From Triglochin maritima (Eukaryota; Streptophyta; Magnoliopsida; Alismatales; Juncaginaceae): 64,000 nt of DNA. Below, piece by piece: positions 1 to 10,892 of the stretch; position 1 is the first letter of the stretch, and each line of letters opens with the position of its first letter. The stretch is from contig OY821775.1 of NCBI GenBank assembly GCA_963682175.1, positions 12,558,501-12,622,500 of the forward strand. The letters run 5' to 3'. The position numbers were made by a program, and so were the translations under genes. Below the pieces are notes generated by a model, which was not told the origin of the DNA, made no database searches, and worked only from the letters and a program-made list of their open reading frames with translations.

Positions 1-52
1 ACCGGATTTGAATTTGACTCTTGAGCTCACCCGGTCACCACCAATCTCCTCC

Positions 53-1186
53 TCAAGCTCCTACAAGAGTAGATTTAGGTACCCAAACAACTTTGGGTCC
101 TTGAGTGTTAGCTTTGGGAATCCACACCATTTTGGTTTTGGGAGCCCACACACTTGAGGAAGTAGACTTAACAAATAAATGCTTGCCATTTAATGTCGTA
201 TGAGATACATGGTTTTTCAATTGAACATTGTACCCTAAACCATGTTTAGCTAAGGATTGTCTTTGACTACCTAAAAGCATATCAAGCATTTTTGTTCCTT
301 TAGTGAACATTTCTAGATCTTTTCTTAATTGCATATTTGAAACTTTAAGATCTACATGTTCATCAACAATGGGTGTTTTACTTAGACTAGCAAGTGACGA
401 TTCATTTGATTCAAGTCTAGCAATCACCTCATTCTTTTCATTCATGATTAATTCAATTTGGCATTTGAGATCATTTATAGTTTTTCTAGCATTTTTGTTC
501 TTTTCACAAATAATCTCATATTGTTTAACTAAATCATGAAATGCATTTTGTAGCTCATCATGTGTATATGATTCATCATTAGCATTAGAGTTAGAGCTAG
601 CACTAGAATATGATTTACTTGAACATGAATTACTTCTAGTGGAATAAGATTTAGAGGAGTTAGAAGCTACCTCACTTTGTTCATCTTCAATGGCCATGAA
701 GCATGAATGTGCAACCTCTCTTCTACTTTGTAAGGAAGAGGATGATGATGATGGAGATGAAGAGTCATCCCAAGTGACTTTGTGAGCTTCCTCCTTCCTT
801 TCTTTCCTCTTACTCTTCTCCTTTTCTCTTCTCCTCTCTCTTCTCTCATTTTTCTTCTCCCTCTCTTTTCTCTCATTTTCGCTCTCCTCCCTCTCTTTTT
901 CTTTTTCTCTTTTCTCACTTCTTCTACCTCTTCTTTCATTCTTTTCTCCCTTATCCCTCTTGAGGTATTTGAAGAAGTCTTGGGCAAGGACCTCAATGTC
1001 CTCTTCTTCCACCCTCCTTGGCTCATCAAAATTTGCATGTAATGCCACCACGGAGTTTTTCTTTGAAGCTTCCTTCTCTCTTCGATGACTCAATTGGAGC
1101 TCATAGGCCATGAGATTTCCAATGAGTTCCTCCATCTTCAATCTTGAAAGATCGTGCGATTCTTCGATTGCCACGACCTTGTCTTC
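53..1186 (-). pseudogene. Copia-1 gag, C-terminal part (split by a gypsy insertion)
   Basis: This segment encodes about 377 residues forming the C-terminal two-thirds of a Sirevirus-type gag. It has a highly charged Lys/Glu/Arg tract, a Ser-rich stretch, a predicted coiled-coil segment containing DLVKQYEIICEKNKNARK, and a C-terminal tail with the paired motifs VWIPK and VWVPK. The N-terminal part is at 13394-13918. The two pieces join in frame once the 12.2-kb insert and one copy of its 5-bp TSD are removed, giving about 552 aa against 545 aa for the intact gag of copia-2. No CCHC zinc knuckle is seen. Insertion breaks the gene, but the flanking coding sequence has no other visible stop, so the insertion was recent relative to decay. 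Confidence 0.85.
1182..1186. repeat. Target site duplication TCTTC, left copy
   Basis: TCTTC directly precedes the TGTTGAG terminus at 1187 and recurs at 13389-13393 after the ATGCATCA terminus. The uninterrupted homologous site in copia-2 gag (near 27980) has a single TCTTC, which confirms the duplication. Confidence 0.92.
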
Positions 1187-2378
1187 TGTTGAGATTTTTA
1201 TTTATACCGCAAGTGCACGACCGCGTTGAAGCGGTGGCAAGTACGGGTCGAACACAAGGAGGGAGAGATTCTTGTATTTTTGTGATTTTCTTTGATTAAG
1301 GAAAACAAAAGAGAAATAGTGTTGGTTTGAGATTTTGGATTTATATATTTTTTTTATCTTTCTAAAGCAAGAAGAACAAGAACAAAAATTAAGAAGAAAT
1401 AACTATGGATGAGAGTCCAGTGGGTGGGAGTTATGAATCTTCAAGTTAGATTAGAGATTACGAAAATTATTATAAATCAAGTGAGATATTAAGCATCATA
1501 TGATAATTGATTTAACAAAAACTCATATGATCAAAACACTAACAAGAAATTAAAATAAAAACGATCTCTCTTCTCTAACCCTAAATCCGTCACCCCCACC
1601 CTTTGGAGGGTTTTAGAAACCCATGGGGAGAAGATGAGGAGAAGGGGTCATGGAGATCATCGAGAGAATACGGAAAAAAAAGGGAAATATTATACTAAAC
1701 TACGATCTACGAAAGTAAAAGCAATTATTCTAAGCACGCAACAAATTATTCTAAGAGAAAAATAAAGAACAACTAAATTACTCTACTGGAATTAAGAACA
1801 AGAAACATTAATCTAAAACTAAGCTTACAAAAGACAAAGATAATGGAGAATTAAAAGGGCAGAATTTTATTGCTTTAAAATCTCATACCAAAAAGCTCCT
1901 CTTACACAATATTTCGGGGCTATTTATAGCCGATACAAGAAACCCTAAGTATGCATCGGGAAGGACACGTGTTACTACACAATTGGACGAAAATAGGAGG
2001 CACGGATCGTGATTGACATCATTTCATGCTTATATTTGTACCTTATATCCATTATCTTACACCTAAGCAATGCTATGTGACGAGTTTTATGTTTAGTTTT
2101 CAGAAATAAAGAGGTTTGAAGAGAAGAGCCATGAAAGGACCCAAAAGCAGGAAAAAAGGACCTAATTGTGAGACCTAGGGACCAAGATGCAAGGGGGAAG
2201 GACCTGATCGTAAGACAGAAGGACCTAAGAGCAAAACAGGAAACTCCACACCATCATGAGGAGTATTTTGTCAATTCGATTCGGGTCGGAGCTCCACTAA
2301 ACTAACCAGATGCATCTAAGACCAAGAAACACTTTAAGAAAAGCCCACAAAGAAAACCAGACAGATCTAAACCTTATA

Positions 2379-2416
2379 GACCGCCAATTGGCGGTCTGGA
2401 ACCGCTAATTGGCGGT
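2379..2416. repeat. Paired GC-rich palindromes in inner LTR U3
   Basis: GACCGCCAATTGGCGGTC is perfectly self-complementary (2379-2396) and is followed by a near copy, ACCGCTAATTGGCGGT (2401-2416). Copies in the other LTR are at 8166-8183 and 8188-8203. They lie about 120-160 bp upstream of the TATA box. Confidence 0.9.
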
Positions 2417-2537
2417 CCATTTAGCCCAGAATCCATCTAGTTTTCTGTAGCACGTGTATTAGTGTATTCTTAGTGTATTTTTGGTATTGGTTTAGTCCCA
2501 CATCGGGGGATTGTCCCGGATTAGCTTTTCCCATGCT

Positions 2538-2545
2538 TATAAATA
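2538..2545 (+). promoter_or_regulatory. Putative LTR TATA box (TATAAATA)
   Basis: TATAAATA lies in a suitable context in the inner 5' LTR; the 3' LTR copy is at 8325-8332. The TATA assignment rests on motif and position only. Confidence 0.6.
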
Positions 2546-3102
2546 GAACTCTTCACCTTCCATTGTAATGACCCATTGTTTGGTGGCATTCTCTCTACTA
2601 AGGAGTGAGCCTTGAAGCAATAACTCAAGGTGGAGAAGGATGCTACCTTCAATGTGAGTCATTGTTAATAAAAGTTTATTTGTTTCTTTTAATCTTGTTT
2701 TGTTATGTTGTTTGTTTTGTGTGGGTTGCTTTACTTTGTTTAATTTCTTGTTTAGTAATTTTAGTATCTTAGTTAAATGTTTTCTTTACTTAGTCTAATC
2801 AGTAGTGTAATGAGTAGTGAGTAGTTCCATCCCCATTTGGGGGGTGGAGAAATATGTGATATAATTATGTAGTGTATTAAGTGTGTGTTATTTTTATCCA
2901 TTGAGCTTTATATGATTTCCATAACCATCTAATGGGTCTCCACTCTTATCTTTGATATGCTAATGCTCTTGAATGAAGCTTAGCTTATGCTTTGATTAGT
3001 GGACCTATTTTATGGGGAATGATAAGGTTAGGATATGGATGAAGTTAATATTGGAGACACAATTTGTAATGTATGTGCTCTTGTTGCCTTTACCTTAGCT
3101 AA

Positions 3103-3252
3103 TGTCTTGTATGTTTTAATGATGTAGTGAAATCTTAATTCATGTAGAGGCATAGTAGGGTATAGTCTTTATACTTGAGTTCATGTAGCTTCATTCCAAT
3201 TATTGTCTTGTATGTTTTAATGATGTAGTCTTATCTTAATTCATGTAGAGGC
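3103..3252 (+). repeat. Direct repeat inside inner LTR
   Basis: A segment of about 50 bp (starting GTCTTGTATGTTTTAATGAT and ending TTCATGTAGAGGCA) occurs twice, roughly 100 bp apart. The same pair is present in the 3' LTR (about 8890-9040). Confidence 0.8.
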
Positions 3253-3559
3253 AAGGTTGGATGTAGTTTTATGATTTCATGCACTACATGTTGTGAGGAG
3301 CTTAATGAACACACACACACTTCTTTATGTTCACATTATTTCTCTACCCCCTTTGGGGTTTAGTTTTTATTGCTTATCTTTCATTTCCATTTGCATTGTA
3401 GTGTAGTTAAGTGTAACCAATCCTTTTCTCCTTTCTTTACCCCTTGCCTTCGCACGAACCAAGTGTCGACACACCTCCCAGTGGACGACCCGTATTTGCC
3501 ACCGCTTCAACGCGGCCGTGCACTTGCGGTTAAATATAAAACGAGATCAATCAAGTTTT

Positions 3560-3577
3560 TGGCGCCGTTGCCGGGGA
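3560..3577 (+). other. Primer binding site of inner gypsy element
   Basis: TGGCGCCGTTGCCGGGGA lies a few bases after the 5' LTR end. This is the PBS common in plant Athila/Tat-lineage gypsy elements. Confidence 0.9.
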
Positions 3578-4647
3578 GGTGCTCTGTCCAGACCTTGGTT
3601 TGGACGATTCGAGGGGTTTTTAATTTTTTGTTTTCAGTTTTTCTTAGTGTCAGGGAACCTGAGGATCAAGGGGAAGCGACTGGAGTAATTGGAGAGCAAA
3701 AGACCCCAAAGTGACCGCCAATCAGCGGTCTGGGACCGCCAATTGGCGGCCTGGTGAGCCTCAATTGCTCTCAAATTTGTTCCAGTTGTTATGTTGTTCA
3801 CTTTAGTTATCTGGGAGCCCAATTTTGCATGTTGTGATCTTTAGTTTGCTCCCAGATTTAATTTCAATCCCCTTTAATCAACTTGGACCATAAAACTCAA
3901 AGCAAAAGATTAGACTTCTTGCCATCTAGGTCATGCATCATATGTAGACCTTGCATGCATCTTTCTTTTCTTTGCTTTACATTTTGTCGTTGATTGCTGG
4001 AGCGAGGTACGCATTCCTTATCACTCATTCACGCATTAGGACATTCATTAGTGAGTAAGGTTTGCATCGAAACAAGAGTGAGGTGAGTGCTTGTTTGGTG
4101 AGTTGCTTGCTAGCCTAAGATTTCAAAACATCTTTAAGGGGCATCACCTATAGACTTCAAAGATAAGGTGGGGGATTTCATCACCCCTCCCTTAGCCCCA
4201 AAAAGCACACTCAAGTAAAGCCTTAACTAAAAGCAAGTAGACATTGGCCCTAGGAATTCGGACGCACTAGGAGAGTAATCTAGTTGAGACCGCCATGACC
4301 TGATCGGCGTTGCCTACCTTGTCGATAGTAGGAGGTACTGGATCTCCGGATCTGGTATCACTTGCTGGGCATTGTGGTCCTCGTTGTAGGGAGGTGAGGC
4401 GTGTCGAAGCTAGTGACCTCGAAGTTAGGCGTCGTCTAGCCTAAGGACCCATTGCCTTACATTGTTTGAGCCCTGCTTGCTAGTTAGGCTTCTACCTTCA
4501 CCCTGTACCCTCGCTAGCTCTAGGGATTCTTCCCTTCTCCTCTGAGTCATCTTCTTCTCACCTTCTTCTACGTTATAGTCTCCTCCCCTTTACACTCTCT
4601 GTTAGCGTTTTAGGGTCGAGTCGAGCACTTTTTGCGAGCTTAGCCTC
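3578..4647 (+). other. Inner element leader, with second palindrome pair
   Basis: Non-coding leader between PBS and ORF. It carries GACCGCCAATCAGCGGTC (3713-3730) and GACCGCCAATTGGCGGCC (3734-3751), the same palindrome type as in this element's LTR. Around 3925-4010 it is homologous to the leader of the gag-bearing gypsy element (reverse complement near 18090-18200). Confidence 0.75.
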
Positions 4648-6177
4648 GTGGTGGTGAGAGTGATCGACTCGAGAGTTTTTCTTGAGATGGATGGTTACAT
4701 GGGCGACCATCCATATCATTGTTGGGACCAGGACGATTCTCCCTGGTACTCCGGACCCATGCAACCTGGGGTGGCTCAGACTAACACCCCGTATGGTTGG
4801 GATGATCGCAATTTTGTGACTGAGCAGTCTTCATATTGGGGTAACATGAGAGAGGCACCGACTGCTAGACCACAATCTAGTTATGCCAGATCATATGCTG
4901 GTCAACAAACTGAGACATTACAACAAACTTTGGCCTCTTTCATGCGTATGGCAGACGACATGAGTGCCCCGGTGGCTCCAGTAGCCGTACCGTGCGACTG
5001 TTGTGGGTTGAGTGGTCATGTTATCGGGGAATGTCCTTATGTTCCCCCTGAGCCTGAGTATGAGCACACATTTTCCCAAAATGCTCATTATGACCATTAC
5101 GCATCCGCGTACAACCCGAGAGTGATGGATTCATGGGGAGACAAATCTTATCCAAATTCTTATACCTCATTTTCACCCCCGTATCCTCCTCCCGAATACT
5201 CAGAATTCTACCAACACCCCACTTCAAATCATTGGACTCATTCTCAGCCCATCAATACCCAACCACAAAATTTCCCAAGCTCTGACTTGGACCTCATCGT
5301 TGACCGCATACCTGATTCCTTGAAACAAACTTTCCTTACGTTCATGGAAACCACTCAACAGTCCATACAAAATATGACACTGCAAGTGGGTCAAATGTCG
5401 CAGAAACTACGTGAATGTGAGGAAAGTAACCTTTCTTGTCAACATGAGGATTCATCTTTTGATATCGAACCACCACCACATCCACAAATTCAAAGCACAA
5501 CCTTTCAAAGTCAAACTCCTAGTCAGCCTGAGGGACTTGGGGTTTCAATTCACGATCACTTAGTGGAGGATTCGATTCAAATTGAGAATAACTTGGACCA
5601 GTTCTATTATGAGTCGGCACAGGATTGTGCCTTATCTTTTTGTCCCGTGGCCCTTGAGCCACATGATCTTCATTTTGATCCTCTTAAGGACCCACCTCTG
5701 GTGGAGCAAGAGCTCCCTAGTACCCTCAACTTCAAACAACCTGATGAGAGTTTGCCTCTCACTATTGTTCCTGATCATCTTGGAAATGATGGAACATCAA
5801 ACAACCACATTGCTCATGAGGGTATTAGGAGTTCCTTGGAGGATACCTTGGGTATGAGACCCACTTCCTGTTCTCCTGGTGAGTTGGACATGCATAACGA
5901 GGTGCTTGACCTCGTTCCGACCCACCAGCCTGTTGGTTGGAGAGTTTGGATTGATGATCATAACTTCAGTTCCGCAACGGGAGATATTTTTCTTCCGTTG
6001 CCCCTTATTTCCCAAACTCTTGAGAGGTTCAAGCTCTTTCAGTTTGATCCTTTGAATGAGACGCCTTTGCGTCCAATTCATGAACCTCTCATTTCGTCTG
6101 GTGCTCTTTGTGAAGGGGGCCCACGCATGCGTATTCTGGCCCCGCGTGGTGTCATGTTCCCTTTCCAAGTGCATTGA
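4648..6177 (+). CDS. Gag-derived protein with CCHC zinc knuckle (non-autonomous gypsy)
   Basis: The 509-aa product has a CX2CX4HX4C zinc knuckle near residue 115 (CDCCGLSGHVIGEC), followed by a segment (YASAYNP..) that parallels the post-knuckle part of the gypsy gag at 15470-17336 (YASTYNP..). The N-terminal Retrotrans_gag core expected in a full gag is absent, and the last 300 residues are acidic, Pro/Gln-rich and not recognised. The start could be the first Met or the internal Met at 4687 (MDGYMGDHPY), which resembles usual starts better. It is the only coding region of the element. It may bind element RNA and help packaging into particles made by an autonomous relative; that role is inference. 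No frameshift or premature stop is seen. Confidence 0.75.
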   Translation: MVVRVIDSRVFLEMDGYMGDHPYHCWDQDDSPWYSGPMQPGVAQTNTPYGWDDRNFVTEQSSYWGNMREAPTARPQSSYARSYAGQQTETLQQTLASFMRMADDMSAPVAPVAVPCDCCGLSGHVIGECPYVPPEPEYEHTFSQNAHYDHYASAYNPRVMDSWGDKSYPNSYTSFSPPYPPPEYSEFYQHPTSNHWTHSQPINTQPQNFPSSDLDLIVDRIPDSLKQTFLTFMETTQQSIQNMTLQVGQMSQKLRECEESNLSCQHEDSSFDIEPPPHPQIQSTTFQSQTPSQPEGLGVSIHDHLVEDSIQIENNLDQFYYESAQDCALSFCPVALEPHDLHFDPLKDPPLVEQELPSTLNFKQPDESLPLTIVPDHLGNDGTSNNHIAHEGIRSSLEDTLGMRPTSCSPGELDMHNEVLDLVPTHQPVGWRVWIDDHNFSSATGDIFLPLPLISQTLERFKLFQFDPLNETPLRPIHEPLISSGALCEGGPRMRILAPRGVMFPFQVH

Positions 6178-7779
6178 CCCACTCTTGAGGTTCCCATTTG
6201 ATGTCTTTTGACAAATGAAGATGGGAACCTATGTTTGTACATAGTTAAAAAAAAAGAAAAAAAAAAGTACAATAAAATACTCCTTCAGTGAGCATTGATT
6301 GTTGTGAGCCCCAACCCTTGTGTATTTGGGCTCCATTTCTTTCACGTATTTGTATCCCTTCTTTAGCATCTCACAGGTTTTGAGGGAATTCGGGTTATGT
6401 CCATCAACATGACCTTGCACTTCCCTTTGTACTTCACGTTGGTGAGATCTCTTCTGTTTCATGCATACATCCATGTCGTATTTTGCTCACATTCATTGAG
6501 GACAATGCATGAAGTAGGTGTGGGGGGTGTTTTACGTGTGTACATAGTCGAGTCTTTTCTTTTGATTTTGTTTTTTTTTTGTTTGCATTGTTAGGGTCAT
6601 GATAGTGTGCTGCATTTAATATCGATATATCTGCTTGCCATGATCCTTGGGTGACTTGTCTTCTTTTGCTTGCCTAGTGCTTCAAAATTTTCACATTTCT
6701 TTCAAAATCTTCATGTGTTTTCGAAAGAAAATGTTTTGTGGGTTTTGCGTGTGTTTAGCATGTGCAAAACCGTTGAGAGGCAAAGTAAAAAGAAAGCTCC
6801 CAAAATTGTCTTGAACTTGATGCATTAGGATATCTAGTACGTGGCTTTAGGATTTATCGAGTCGTTAGGATGCACCCCAGTTTTCCCTTGGGGGTGAGTA
6901 ATCATAGGGTTTCAGTGCTCAAACATTTAATGAAGTCCACCCTGAACCTAGTGAGTCAATAATTCGTGTCTGTTAACTTAAGGAAGTTTGTTGTAGTCAA
7001 GGGCCCTTAATATCTTTTTGTGAAACTTAAGTGTAGGGGTTTTGGTTCCCATGTAGATAAATGAATAAATAAGTGGTGTTCTCTCTTCTCGCACGGCTCC
7101 TATCACTCGGGAAAGTAGGTCTGAGGGGACTTTGTGCCTGGTGCTTTCGAGTCATCTGACTTGGGATGCACCGACCGAACTCCCGTTACACGGGTGGTAG
7201 GGATCGCCCTATGTGGAGATTTGGGGGAAGGTGTACGTGATAGTGTAAGTCCTCATAGGCAATGATGCACGAAACCTGACCCTGGGAGAATCAAACACCA
7301 ACCAATAAATGCTCCAAAGAAAAAGAAAAAAAAAGAGAACAGAAAAAGAAAAAAAGAAAAGAAAAGAAGAGTCAATTAAGAACCAAAATGGACTTTACAC
7401 TTTGTTTCACATTCAGAAGTTAAGGTTGCCCATGTCTTTCACTTAATTCCTTAGTTAACTCTCACGAATAACTCATTAGTCTAGGTGTGTGGACTGATTA
7501 CATATATAGAGTCGACCCGTAGTATTACCGCATTCCATGATCGACAAAATGAGTCCAACGAGTCGTGTAGCTAGATTGATTAATGCATCTTGTTCGGATT
7601 TTGTGGGTATATCCGCTGAAAACCCTCAGGAGACACCACTCCTCCTCCTTGGCAACAAGGAGGTTTAACGGCTTGTTGCACGTGCTAAGTGCAACCGTGA
7701 TTCCTACGAAAGTGAGTTAGGATTTCTTGTTTTTCGTATGCTTTTTCCTTTCTTTGTTTTGCTCGAGACTAGCAAAAAC
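6178..7779 (+). other. Long non-coding 3' region of inner gypsy element
   Basis: No convincing coding region. There is an A/G-rich low-complexity tract at about 7315-7370. The last part (about 7620-7740) is homologous to the outer element's 3' region (reverse complement about 9860-10000), which shows the two elements share ancestry outside their LTRs. Confidence 0.6.
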
Positions 7780-7796
7780 TTAGGTGTGGGGGTATT
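7780..7796 (+). other. Polypurine tract of inner gypsy element
   Basis: Purine-rich TTAGGTGTGGGGGTATTT-like tract abutting the 3' LTR start (TGATTGACA at 7797). The outer element has a close counterpart at 9799-9815. Confidence 0.8.
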
Positions 7797-9340
7797 TGAT
7801 TGACATCATTTCATGCTTATATTTGTACCTTATATCCATTATCTTACACCTAAGCAATGCTATGTGACGAGTTTTATGTTTAGTTTTCAGAAATAAAGAG
7901 GCTTGAAGAGAAGAGCCATGAAAGGACCCAAAAGCAGGAAAAAAGGACCTAATTGTGAGACCTGGGGACCAAGATGCAAGGGGGAAGGACCTGATCGTAA
8001 GACAGAAGGACCTAAGAGCAAAACAGGAAACTCCACACCATCATGAGGAGTATTTTGTCAATTCGATTCGGGTCGGAGCTCCACTAAACCAACCAGATGC
8101 ATCTAAGACCAAGAAACACTTTAAGAAAAGCCCACAAAGAAAACCAGACGGATCTAAACCTTATAGACCGCCAATTGGCGGTCTGGAACCGCTAATTGGC
8201 GGTCCATTTAGCCCAGAATCCATCTAGTTTTCTGTAGCACGTGTATTAGTGTATTCTTAGTGTATTTTTGGTATTGGTTTAGTCCCACATCGGGGGATTG
8301 TCCCGGATTAGCTTTTCCCATGCTTATAAATAGAACTCTTCACCTTCCATTGTAATGACCCATTGTTTGGTGGCATTCTCTCTACTAAGGAGTGAGCCTT
8401 GAAGCAATAACTCAAGGTGGAGAAGGATGCTACCTTCAATGTGAGTCATTGTTAATAAAAGTTTATTTGTTTCTTTTAATCTTGTTTTGTTATGTTGTTT
8501 GTTTTGTGTGGGTTGCTTTACTTTGTTTAATTTCTTGTTTAGTAATTTTAGTATCTTAGTTAAATGTTTTCTTTACTTAGTCTAATCAGTAGTGTAATGA
8601 GTAGTGAGTAGTTCCATCCCCATTTGGGGGGTGGAGAAATATGTGATATAATTATGTAGTGTATTAAGTGTGTGTTATTTTTATCCATTGAGCTTTATAT
8701 GATTTCCATAACCATCTAATGGGTCTCCACTCTTATCTTTGATATGCTAATGCTCTTGAATGAAGCTTAGCTTATGCTTTGATTAGTGGACCTATTTTAT
8801 GGGGAATGATAAGGTTAGGATATAGATGAAGTTAATATTGGAGACACAATTTGTAATGTATGTGCTCTTGTTGCCTTTACCTTAGCTAATGTCTTGTATG
8901 TTTTAATGATGTAGTGAAATCTTAATTCATGTAGAGGCATAGTAGGGTATAGTCTTTATACTTGAGTTCATGTAGCTTCATTCCAATTATTGTCTTGTAT
9001 GTTTTAATGATGTAGTCTTATCTTAATTCATGTAGAGGCAAGGTTGGATGTAGTTTTATGATTTCATGCACTACATGTTGTGAGGAGCTTAATGAACACA
9101 CACACACTTCTTTATGTTCACATTATTTCTCTACCCCCTTTGGGGTTTAGTTTTTATTGCTTATCTTTCATTTCCATTTGCATTGTAGTGTAGTTAAGTG
9201 TAACCAATCCTTTTCTCCTTTCTTTACCCCTTGCCTTCGCACGAACCAAGTGTCGACACACCTCCCAGTGGACGACCCGTATTTGCCACCGCTTCAACGC
9301 GGCCGTGCACTTGCGGTTAAATATAAAACGAGATCAATCA
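7797..9340 (+). repeat. 3' LTR of inner gypsy element
   Basis: 1544 bp, same ends and internal features as 2010-3553. Observed differences between the copies are C/T or A/G transitions. Confidence 0.93.
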
Positions 9341-9798
9341 GATCGCAACCCATGCGGCGATTCCGCCGCATATTGACCGTTAGATGCGGCGATTCCGCCG
9401 CATGGATGGTCCAGATCACTTCGTGCTTTTGGGGGTGTGTTTTTGGTATGTTGTAGGTGGCCTCCACGTATATAAATCAATTATTGCATATCTTTGGAGA
9501 TCCGAATTTGATTTCTTTTTTAATATTCCTCCAAAATAACTTTTTAGTCCTTCCAATTTGCGATCAAGTCCCTGACTTCTTATGCAATCAATTGGACTTC
9601 AACTTGAGCTTGAATCTCTATCTAATTGGTCTTTGTGATCCATCTAAGTCCATTGCACGCGTTTTAGCTCGAATATTGGTAAATTGCATTGTAACTCCTG
9701 AATTCTGCACAATTGCTCAAAACAATACCTTAGTAGCATTTATTTATATAAAAACACTCTAAATGAAAGACATATGATGCAATGTATGCAATGCATCA

Positions 9799-9815
9799 AA
9801 TACCCCTACACCTAG
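9799..9815 (-). other. Polypurine tract of outer gypsy element
   Basis: On the minus strand CTAGGTGTAGGGGTATT abuts the left LTR at 9798. This fixes the minus orientation together with the PBS at 12088-12105. Confidence 0.8.
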
Positions 9816-10892
9816 ATTTTGCTAGTCTCGAGCAAAACAAAACATGAGAAATATAGGTATGAAAGCACAGAAATCCTAACTCATTTTCGTAGGAATCACG
9901 GTTGCACTTAGCATGTGCAACAAGCCTTTAAACCTCCAAGTTTCCTTAGAGGACGAGTTTTGTCTCGTGAGGGTTTTCAGTTGACACACCCACAAAGTCT
10001 TAATTCAATATTCCATTAATAGCTCTCGATATCTCCACCTCAACCTTATACATCTCACTTAGAATTCTTGCATGCTCATTATACAAATCTAACTTATAAA
10101 AAGTTTGACTTGGTCTTTGTTCCTCCAACATTCACACCACTAACCCTTCTACACATGTTATCACTTAAATTATTTTGCACGCCTCCTCTGGTGGTGAAGT
10201 ATCATTCGGATCAACCATGGCATGGATCATTCTTTTAGCTTTGGGCCTTGAGTATATTTTTTTTTCTTCCATGATTCAACACATTTGCTTTTTCTGACAC
10301 TTTTACCCTTTTTGCATTCGTGTAGCGAGTTTGGTCGATAATCCCGAGCTGGCAGACTCAAGTTACCGGGTTTTAAGATACCCCTACGGACCAGTGACTC
10401 AAAGGCTTGGGCTTTTGTAATCATTTTGCAAAATGTGCTTTCCTCACTTTATTCCTTTATTTTTACTTTTATTTTCCTCAAGGCTTAATTGCTATTAGAA
10501 GTCCACACTTCCCGGTATATTTTCCTCAACCTCTGCTTTTTATCAACCACTTCAAAGATTTGATTCATCCAATTTAAGTGCATACATGTCTTAAGGGTAA
10601 TGTGTTATTTCTTTGGAACTTAGATTTATGTCATAGTTTCTACAAGCAGAACTATATAATAAGGAACAAAGACTCAATGCAATTTGTACTCGGGTTTTGG
10701 TGGTTCAATCTTAAGCTATGTCATGACACATTGATTTTTATTTTATTTTATTTTATTTTATTTTTTTGGAGAATTATATAAAAAAAACAAAACAGATAGG
10801 TAGATAACTAGTCACCCCCCTACACCTATTTCATGCATTGTCCTCAATGTATGCAAAATTGAATAATATAGGAAATGCAAGAATTAATAAAG
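9816..10892 (-). other. Non-coding 3' region of outer gypsy element
   Basis: AT-rich. The part nearest the PPT is homologous to the inner element's 3' region. No supported coding region. Confidence 0.5.

Larger units (their letters stand above)
2010..3553 (+). repeat. 5' LTR of inner gypsy element
   Basis: 1544 bp, TG...CA, near-identical to 7797-9340. It contains a palindrome pair at 2379-2416, a TATA box at 2538-2545 and an internal direct repeat near 3103-3252. The last 60 bp before the PBS include a stretch (cgcttcaacgcggccgtgca) that is also found in the outer element's LTR, suggesting a conserved U5 function. Confidence 0.93.
2010..9340 (+). mobile_element. Non-autonomous Ty3/gypsy element 'inner', intact and very young
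   Basis: The element begins TGATTGACA, ends ATCAATCA and is flanked by perfect TSD GATCG. LTRs are at 2010-3553 and 7797-9340, 1544 bp each. By eye they differ at about five sites, all transitions. The PBS is at 3560-3577 and a PPT at about 7780-7796. The 4.2-kb interior carries one gag-related ORF (4648-6177) and no pol. It inserted into the left LTR of the outer gypsy element, making it the top of the nest. Confidence 0.93.
1187..9798 (-). repeat. Left (3') LTR of the outer gypsy element, split into 1187-2009 and 9346-9798
   Basis: The LTR starts with TGTTGAG and ends with GCATCA. It aligns to 12112-13388 across both parts. The inner element and its TSD GATCG (2005-2009 and 9341-9345) separate the halves. 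Confidence 0.9.

Noticed and set aside
303..1042. Plus- and minus-strand open frames over the copia-1 gag charged tract
   Set aside because: They are out-of-frame shadows of the Lys/Glu/Arg-rich gag tract (same at 27542-27785).
3370..3714. Open frame of 114 codons in the inner LTR (repeated at 9157-9456)
   Set aside because: It lies in LTR/leader sequence, crosses the LTR border differently in the two copies and has no known motif.
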